This document shows positions 59,044 through 64,000 of a stretch of DNA of 64,000 nucleotides, piece after piece. Within the stretch, counting starts at the first letter, position 1. Each line of letters begins with the position of its first letter. Source of the DNA: Clavibacter tessellarius (lineage in GTDB: Bacteria > Actinomycetota > Actinomycetes > Actinomycetales > Microbacteriaceae); NCBI RefSeq assembly GCF_001618005.1, contig NZ_LQXA01000019.1:1-64000 (forward strand). The letters run 5' to 3'. The notes beneath the pieces were generated by a model. The model saw only the letters and a list, made by a program, of their open reading frames with translations. It searched no databases and was not told the origin of the DNA. The position numbers were made by a program, and so were the translations under genes.

Positions 59044-60798
59044 GTGACCGACACGCGTGTCCTCGGCGGACGCTACGAGATCGGGACGCTCCTGGGCCGG
59101 GGCGGCATGGCCGACGTGTACGAGGGCGTCGACGCGCGACTCGGTCGACGCGTCGCCGTCAAGATCCTGCGTCGCGGCCTCGCGGAGGATCCCGCCTTCC
59201 GGAGCCGCTTCCGCCAGGAGGCCCAGGCGGCCGCGCGCATGTCGCACCCCACCATCGTCCGGGTCTTCGACGCCGGCGAGGACGTCGTCACCGACCAGGA
59301 CGGCGCGTCCCACACGGTCCCCTTCATCGTCATGGAGCGGGTCGAGGGCCGCCTCCTCAAGGACGTGATCACCGACGGCCCGCTGGAGCAGGAGGAGGCC
59401 GTCCGCATCATGGGCGGTGTCCTCACCGCACTCGAGTACTCGCACCGCGCGGGCGTCGTCCACCGCGACATCAAGCCCGGCAACATCATGGTCACGCCCA
59501 CCGGCCAGGTGAAGGTCATGGACTTCGGCATCGCCCGCGCGGTCTCCGACACCTCCGCCACCATCGCGCAGACCACCGCCATCCTCGGCACGGCACGCTA
59601 CTTCTCGCCCGAGCAGGCCAAGGGCGAGTCCGTGGACGCGCGCACCGACCTCTACTCCGCCGGCGTGGTCCTCTTCGAGATGCTCACCGGGCAGGCGCCC
59701 TTCCGCGCGGACACGGCCGTGGCCGTCGCCTACCAGCACGTCAGCGAGACGCCCGTCGCACCGAGCACCGTCCAGGAGCACGTCTCCCCGCAGCTCGACC
59801 AGGTGGTCCTGCACGCCATGGCGAAGGACCGCTACGCGCGCTTCCAGACCGCCGCGGACTTCCGCACCGACCTCGACCGCGCCGCCGCGGGCACCCTGCC
59901 CGAGCGCGAGGCACCCACCACCGACGTGGGCGCCACCCTCTTCGGCGCACCCGCGGGCCCGTCCTCCTCCCAGCAGGCGCTCCGCCAGCTGGGCGTCGAC
60001 GACGACCGCACCGTCCGCACCCAGAGCCGCCCGCCCGTGCCGTGGATCTGGGCCGGCGTCACCGTCGTGGTCGTCATCCTCATCGCCGTCGTCATCTGGG
60101 TCACCAGCCTCAGCTCCATCGCGCCGCCCGACATCAGCCCCACCGTGCCCGACGTCGCGGGATCCACGTACTCGAGCGCGGCGGGCGCCCTGCAGGAGGC
60201 GGGCCTCGTGCCGCTCGAACGCGAGGAGGCGAGCGCCACGGTCCCCGCGGGCACGGTCCTCCGCACGAATCCCGACGCTGGCGAGAACGTCGCGACGAAG
60301 ACGGAGATCGATGTCTTCGTCTCCTCCGGACCACCCAAGGTCCAGGTCCCCAACGTCACCAACATGGACGAGGCCACGGCCACCGCGGGCCTCCAGTCCG
60401 CCGGCCTCAGGGTCGGTGAGGTCGTGAGGCAGTCGTCCCCGACGGTCTCCGACGGCGTCGTCATGCAGACGGATCCTGCCTCGTCCGCGCAGGTGGACAA
60501 GGGCTCCACCGTCAAGCTCGTGCTGTCGAACGGCAAAGTCTCCATGCCCGACGTGCTCGGGCAGCCCCTGGTCGAGGCGCAGTCGCTGCTCGAGGCCTCC
60601 GAGCTCACGGTGACCACGCGGAGGGACCCGTCCTGCGTCCGCGCGGACGGCTCTCCCGTGAGCCAGCAGTCCGTCCCCCCGGGCGACGTCGCCCAGCGCT
60701 CGACCGTGGCCCTCACGTACTGCACGGGCGCGGGCCGCGGAACACCCGCGCCGGCACCCACGGCTCCGGCGCCGACGCAGGCCCCTCCGCGCGGCTGA
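59044..60798 (+). CDS. pknB: PknB-type Ser/Thr kinase with three PASTA domains
   Basis: 584 residues. Kinase domain about 1-275 ([47 protein letters not shown]), juxtamembrane segment with Thr sites, membrane helix about 338-360, then three PASTA repeats (about 370-437, 438-503 and 504-570), and a Pro/Ala/Thr tail. Mycobacterial PknB usually has four PASTA. PASTA domains bind muropeptides or lipid II and control kinase activity. GTG start, 113 bases after pknA, with its own leader. Last gene of the growth block, convergent with trpG. Confidence 0.94.
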   Translation: MTDTRVLGGRYEIGTLLGRGGMADVYEGVDARLGRRVAVKILRRGLAEDPAFRSRFRQEAQAAARMSHPTIVRVFDAGEDVVTDQDGASHTVPFIVMERVEGRLLKDVITDGPLEQEEAVRIMGGVLTALEYSHRAGVVHRDIKPGNIMVTPTGQVKVMDFGIARAVSDTSATIAQTTAILGTARYFSPEQAKGESVDARTDLYSAGVVLFEMLTGQAPFRADTAVAVAYQHVSETPVAPSTVQEHVSPQLDQVVLHAMAKDRYARFQTAADFRTDLDRAAAGTLPEREAPTTDVGATLFGAPAGPSSSQQALRQLGVDDDRTVRTQSRPPVPWIWAGVTVVVVILIAVVIWVTSLSSIAPPDISPTVPDVAGSTYSSAAGALQEAGLVPLEREEASATVPAGTVLRTNPDAGENVATKTEIDVFVSSGPPKVQVPNVTNMDEATATAGLQSAGLRVGEVVRQSSPTVSDGVVMQTDPASSAQVDKGSTVKLVLSNGKVSMPDVLGQPLVEAQSLLEASELTVTTRRDPSCVRADGSPVSQQSVPPGDVAQRSTVALTYCTGAGRGTPAPAPTAPAPTQAPPRG

Positions 60799-60840
60799 GC
60801 GGCGGTCGAGACCCGACGCACCTCGGCCTGCGGAGCCGTG

Positions 60841-61479
60841 TCAGCCGATGCGGACCAGCGGCGACAGCCGGGACGACGTCTCTCGCGCCCCGCCCAGTCC
60901 CGCGCCCTCGAGCCAGTTGCCGAGCATCCGGTAGCCGCCCTCCGTGAGCACGGACTCCGGGTGGAACTGCACCCCCACGATGGGCGCGGCCTCGTGCCTC
61001 AACCCCATGATGACGCCGCCCTCGGTGCGCGACGTGACCACGAGGTCGGATGGGATGGTGCCGTCGACCACGGCGAGGGAGTGGTACCTCGTCGCCGTGA
61101 ACGGCTGCGGCACGCCGAGGTAGAAGTCGCCGTCATCGTGCGTGACGAGCGAGGTCTTGCCGTGCATGAGCTCCTCGGCGTTGGTCACCGTCGCGCCGAA
61201 CGCCTCCGCGATCGCCTGGTGTCCGAGGCACACGCCCAGGAGCGGCGTGCCCGATGCGAGTGCCGCACGCACCGTGGGGATCGACACCCCGGCGTCCGCG
61301 GGCTTGCCCGGTCCCGGCGAGACCAGCACGGCGTCGTACTCCGAGATGACACCCGCCATGTCCGCGTCCGCGTGGTCGTCGTTGCGCATGACGACGGTCT
61401 CCGCGCCGAGCTGCTGCAGGTAGCCGTCGAGCGTGTAGACGAAGCTGTCGTAGTTGTCGATCACGAGCACGCGCGTCAC
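60841..61479 (-). CDS. trpG: Glutamine amidotransferase component II (TrpG/PabA)
   Basis: 212 residues, class I amidotransferase. Motifs: VLVIDNYDSFVYTLDGYLQQ, PGPGKPADAG, Cys in LGVCLGHQAI, and His/Glu in GVQFHPESVLT. It gives ammonia from glutamine to anthranilate or aminodeoxychorismate synthase; the partner is not in this window. In actinobacteria this orphan copy is often found beside pknB and may serve both pathways. The GTG start lies in the stop of the 52-residue membrane protein gene. Confidence 0.92.
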   Translation of the reverse strand: MTRVLVIDNYDSFVYTLDGYLQQLGAETVVMRNDDHADADMAGVISEYDAVLVSPGPGKPADAGVSIPTVRAALASGTPLLGVCLGHQAIAEAFGATVTNAEELMHGKTSLVTHDDGDFYLGVPQPFTATRYHSLAVVDGTIPSDLVVTSRTEGGVIMGLRHEAAPIVGVQFHPESVLTEGGYRMLGNWLEGAGLGGARETSSRLSPLVRIG

Positions 61480-61634
61480 TGGTGCACCGTCACTTCCTGG
61501 GTGTTAACGATCGAGTCGACCCAGGGGAAGACCCAGGTGACGAGGCAGTAGAGGATCGCGGCGACCGCGATGAGCAGGATCAGGAGCCGGACCCACACCG
61601 GCCCGGGTAGGACGCGCCAGAGCGCCGCGTACAC
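61476..61634 (-). CDS. Small membrane protein between sortase and trpG
   Basis: 52 residues from GTG 61634. One hydrophobic helix (about 16-40: VRLLILLIAVAAILYCLVTW) and a short polar tail ending NTQEVTVHQ. It begins 2 bases after the sortase stop and overlaps trpG by four bases. This gene is conserved in position in related actinobacteria as a short DUF protein. Function unknown; association with the sortase or divisome is plausible only from location. Confidence 0.7.
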   Translation of the reverse strand: MYAALWRVLPGPVWVRLLILLIAVAAILYCLVTWVFPWVDSIVNTQEVTVHQ

Positions 61635-61636
61635 GT

Positions 61637-62437
61637 TCAGCCCGCCTTCGCGAACGACGTGCCGGCCAAAGCCGCGGGCGTGGAGGCGTCCGACCGGGGC
61701 TGCCACGACTCGAAGACGCTGTACGCCACGACCCGCTCCGCTGCGGAGAAGAGGGGATTGCAGCTCGTCATCGTGAGGATGCGGTCCCCCGCTTGCGCGT
61801 CGGGGGCCTGCGGCACCTCGTTGAGCACGTCGACTCCGGTGGGCTTCACGTACTCGAGTGTACGGAAGCGGTACGTGTACCAGCCGTCCTGCGTCTCGAC
61901 CACGATGGCGTCGCCGACGCGGAGGTTCGTGATCTGGTTGAACGGCTTGCCGTAGGTGGTGCGGTGCGCGGCGACCGCGAAGTTGCCCACCTGTCCGGGC
62001 ATCTGCGTCTCCCTGTAGTGGCCGACCTTGCCGAGGTTGAGGACGTCCGCCAGGCCCACTCCCGTAGCGACGGGCACCACGTAGTCCGGCCCGAAGCGCG
62101 GGATGTAGATGTTGCCGAAGTCGGTGGCGTTGGACGCAGGTGCGGCCGTGATGACCGGGTCGCCCGGGGCCGCGGGCGACGCGGTCGGGTCCGGCGTGGC
62201 CTCGGGGGCGGGTGCGGCCGTCGCCCACGAACGGCTGTTCTCCAGGGCCTGGTCCCGCTGGCCGCTGCTCACGACGATGTCGTTGAACCACAGCTGCCAT
62301 CCGAGGAACAGCATGATGAGGACGCCTGCGGTGAGGAGCAGCTCGCCGAAGACGCCGACGGTCCCGAGGATGGCGTCCCCGCGTCGCGCCCGCCGCCGCG
62401 TGGCGCGACGGGATGGGGCGGGGTGCGGTGCGCTCAT
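61637..62437 (-). CDS. Class E sortase
   Basis: 266 residues. A basic N-terminus, membrane helix (about 25-48), an Ala/Pro linker, and the sortase barrel. The catalytic Cys is in ILTMTSCNPLFSA (TLxTC-like), with His in VAAHRTTYGKPF and Arg at the LFSAAERVVAYSVFE end. Class E enzymes of high-GC Gram-positives anchor LAxTG-type proteins to peptidoglycan. No substrate with an LAxTG tail is seen in this window. First gene of the minus-strand trio with the 52-residue protein and trpG. Confidence 0.9.
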   Translation of the reverse strand: MSAPHPAPSRRATRRRARRGDAILGTVGVFGELLLTAGVLIMLFLGWQLWFNDIVVSSGQRDQALENSRSWATAAPAPEATPDPTASPAAPGDPVITAAPASNATDFGNIYIPRFGPDYVVPVATGVGLADVLNLGKVGHYRETQMPGQVGNFAVAAHRTTYGKPFNQITNLRVGDAIVVETQDGWYTYRFRTLEYVKPTGVDVLNEVPQAPDAQAGDRILTMTSCNPLFSAAERVVAYSVFESWQPRSDASTPAALAGTSFAKAG

Positions 62438-62543
62438 GTGCCGATTGTAGGCGGCGGGGATGCGCGGTCACCCCCTGCCGGGTCCCCGTGGGATGCGGGA
62501 GGCTCCCGGGGCCGGTGGAGGAGCATCCCGCTAGAATCTCCGC

Positions 62544-62783
62544 ATGGCCCGCGACAAGACGACGAGACCCTCCCGCCAGGAACGCGTGCGGGATGAGGAC
62601 GCCCCGAACCCGGTGTGGTTCAAGCCCATCATGTTCGGCTTCATGCTCGTGGGCCTGGCCTGGCTCATCGTGTACTACGTCAGCCTCAACGCGTTCCCCA
62701 TCCCCGACCTCGGCGTCGGCAACATCCTCATCGGCTTCGGCCTCATCCTGGTCGGCTTCCTCATGACCACCAGGTGGCGCTGA
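62544..62783 (+). CDS. crgA: CrgA cell-division protein
   Basis: 79 residues. A basic N-terminus (MARDKTTRPSRQERVRDED) precedes two membrane helices (IMFGFMLVGLAWLIVYYVS and NILIGFGLILVGFLMTT) joined by NAFPIPDLGVG, the CrgA signature. CrgA recruits divisome proteins in actinobacteria and influences septum formation. Divergent from sortase E; followed by a strong terminator. Length and position match the family. Confidence 0.95.
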   Translation: MARDKTTRPSRQERVRDEDAPNPVWFKPIMFGFMLVGLAWLIVYYVSLNAFPIPDLGVGNILIGFGLILVGFLMTTRWR

Positions 62784-62801
62784 CCGCTCCCGCCCCCTGA
62801 C

Positions 62802-62835
62802 GAGCCCGTCGCCATCTCCGGATGGCGGCGGGCTC
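62802..62835 (+). terminator. Terminator of crgA
   Basis: GAGCCCGTCGCCATC (62802-62816) pairs with GATGGCGGCGGGCTC (62821-62835) including one G-T wobble, closing TCCG. It lies 18 bases after the stop. Confidence 0.88.
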
Positions 62836-62871
62836 TTCTCGTGCTGCCGCCTCGGCCGTCCTCCCACGTCG

Positions 62872-63087
62872 TTGTCCACAGCTGCTCTGTGCACAACCGT
62901 CCCCACATGTGGACAACGCATCGGGAGCGCTCGTGCGGGCCCACCAGCCGTGGCGGTTACCGCGCGCGCCCGACGGGACGGGCGATCGGAGCCGCCGAGC
63001 TCCTCTGTCCCCGAGAGCGGATCCCGCACCGCGCTCGGGAAATGACACGCGTGTAACTATCCCCACTGTGGAGGAGCCTGTGGATAA
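62872..63087. other. Cluster of DnaA-box sequences
   Basis: TTGTCCACA (62872-62880, plus), TGTGCACAA (62888-62896, one mismatch, minus), TGTGGACAA (62908-62916, minus) and TGTGGATAA (63079-63087, minus) match the DnaA box TTRTCCACA. They lie in the crgA-rhomboid gap, which contains no gene. dnaA itself is not in this window, so this is a titration or accessory site, or part of an extended origin region. Confidence 0.6.
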
Positions 63088-63190
63088 CCCTCCGGCGGCC
63101 CTGAAGCACGACGCGTCGAGCCGAGGCCCGACGGACAGAGCCAGCGCGGTGCCCGCACCCCTCCGCTCGACCAGGGCGGGACGACGGCCC

Positions 63191-64000
63191 TCAGAACGTG
63201 ACGGGGAAGAGCGCGGCGGCGGCCAGGATCGCCACGGCCAGGCCGGCGAGCGATCCGGCCTGGATGCCCGGCCGACGGGCGTCGCGCGTCCTGAGGAGCA
63301 CCAGAGCCACCACGGCGCCGGTCACGAGGCCGCCGACGTGGGCCTGCCAGGAGACGCCCTGGATCACGAAGCCGAGGAGGAGGTTCACCGCGATGACGCC
63401 GAGGAGCGGGCCGACGTTGCCGCCGAGCTTGCGCGCGAGGACGAAGTACCCGCCCATGAGCCCGAAGATCGCTCCCGAGGCCCCGACCACGGCCTGGAGG
63501 GGCTCCCCCATGGTCGCGCCGATGACCTCCACGGCGAGGGATCCGCCGAGCGCGGAGATCAGGAAGAGGGCCAGGAACCGGGCGCGTCCGAGCATGGGCT
63601 CGAGGACGCGGCCGAAGACGAACACCGACAGCATGTTCAACAGGATGTGGAAGATGCTCGACGAGGAGTGCGTGAAGGCGCTGGTGAGCATGCGCCAGGG
63701 TTCGTAGTCACCCGACGCCATGCTTCCGTAGACGGGCGCGAACCACAGTGCCCGCGTGACGGTCTCGCCGAGGATCGGCAGCACCTGGAGGATCCAGACC
63801 ACGGCGCAGACGGCCATGATCGCGTAGGTCACGACGGGACCCGAGCTCCGGGTAATCCGCGTGACGAACGGCGCCCGGGAACGAGGAGCGGTGCGACGCT
63901 GCTCCTTCATGTCCTCGGGGCAGATCACCCCGACGGCGGCCGGCGTCTGGCACTCCGGGCAGATGGTCCGCCCGCATCGCTGGCACAGCACGAAGCTCTG
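63191..64000 (-). CDS. Rhomboid-family intramembrane serine protease, 5' end outside window
   Basis: The frame stays open to the window edge (reading QSFVLCQRCGRTICPECQ), so the start lies beyond 64000; 269 residues are visible. A Cys-rich zinc-ribbon-like N-terminus (two CxxC pairs) precedes six membrane helices. The catalytic Ser is in VGASGAIFGLMGG and the His in WQAHVGGLVTGA, with the conserved RMLTSAFTHSS loop. It cleaves membrane proteins within the bilayer; the substrate is unknown. This location beside crgA and the zinc-ribbon are typical of the actinobacterial family. Confidence 0.92.
   Translation of the reverse strand, partial: QSFVLCQRCGRTICPECQTPAAVGVICPEDMKEQRRTAPRSRAPFVTRITRSSGPVVTYAIMAVCAVVWILQVLPILGETVTRALWFAPVYGSMASGDYEPWRMLTSAFTHSSSSIFHILLNMLSVFVFGRVLEPMLGRARFLALFLISALGGSLAVEVIGATMGEPLQAVVGASGAIFGLMGGYFVLARKLGGNVGPLLGVIAVNLLLGFVIQGVSWQAHVGGLVTGAVVALVLLRTRDARRPGIQAGSLAGLAVAILAAAALFPVTF

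Overview
This 64 kb window comes from a high-G+C actinobacterium, most likely a plant-associated Microbacteriaceae of the Clavibacter type. That reading rests on base composition, protein style and a pknB/rodA/crgA gene order like that near the actinobacterial replication origin; no marker gene in the window fixes the species. Coding is dense and many neighbours overlap by four bases (ATGA or GTGA). Several promoters appear to give leaderless mRNAs. The hexamer GGATCC is strikingly common.

Layout. 1-1.9 kb: end of a secreted protein and a lipoprotein with two SnoaL-like domains. 1.9-4.8 kb: a SipW-type export module (LamG protein, Ser-His signal peptidase, TasA-like protein) opposite a MarR-Nudix pair. 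5.9-8.1 kb: a phosphotransferase and an Atg22-like MFS permease. 8.1-10.1 kb: a lower-GC patch with a lipoprotein and a secreted protein, both unidentified. 10.1-12.2 kb: pyroglutamyl peptidase, two tandem micro membrane proteins, an SDR. 12.4-16.5 kb: a phosphopantetheinyl transferase and a carboxylic acid reductase. 16.8-24.4 kb: permease, two DUF1989 proteins, urea/guanidine carboxylase and TetR, an operon probably for guanidine or urea nitrogen. 24.5-26.2 kb: a toxin-antitoxin-like pair whose PIN toxin carries an in-frame stop. 26.3-30.5 kb: HEAT protein, hydrolase, a poorly coding stretch with an orphan terminator, and a sugar oxidoreductase/isomerase pair.

31.2-38.4 kb holds seven translationally coupled genes on the minus strand: AurF-like diiron N-oxygenase, two ATP-grasp ligases, MFS exporter, CmoA-like and FkbM methyltransferases, and a class I glutamine amidotransferase-like hydrolase. 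It reads as a compact, non-NRPS/PKS biosynthetic cluster for an N-oxygenated, methylated small peptide or amide. It lies between an intact VOC gene and a decayed VOC copy in the same orientation, suggesting insertion next to a duplicated gene. This is the best candidate for an undescribed system.

38.7-51.4 kb: a PadR-controlled membrane protein with an Arg-Ser microsatellite, a hydrolase, glutaminase, RecQ, a Zur-type operator between a CobW-like gene and zinc-free L36, a two-component system coupled to an MprF-like synthase, and tRNA-Leu(CAG). 51.6-64 kb: the conserved growth and division block fhaA-fhaB-pstP-rodA-pbpA-pknA-pknB, facing trpG, a 52-residue membrane protein and sortase E, then crgA, a DnaA-box cluster and a rhomboid protease cut by the window end.
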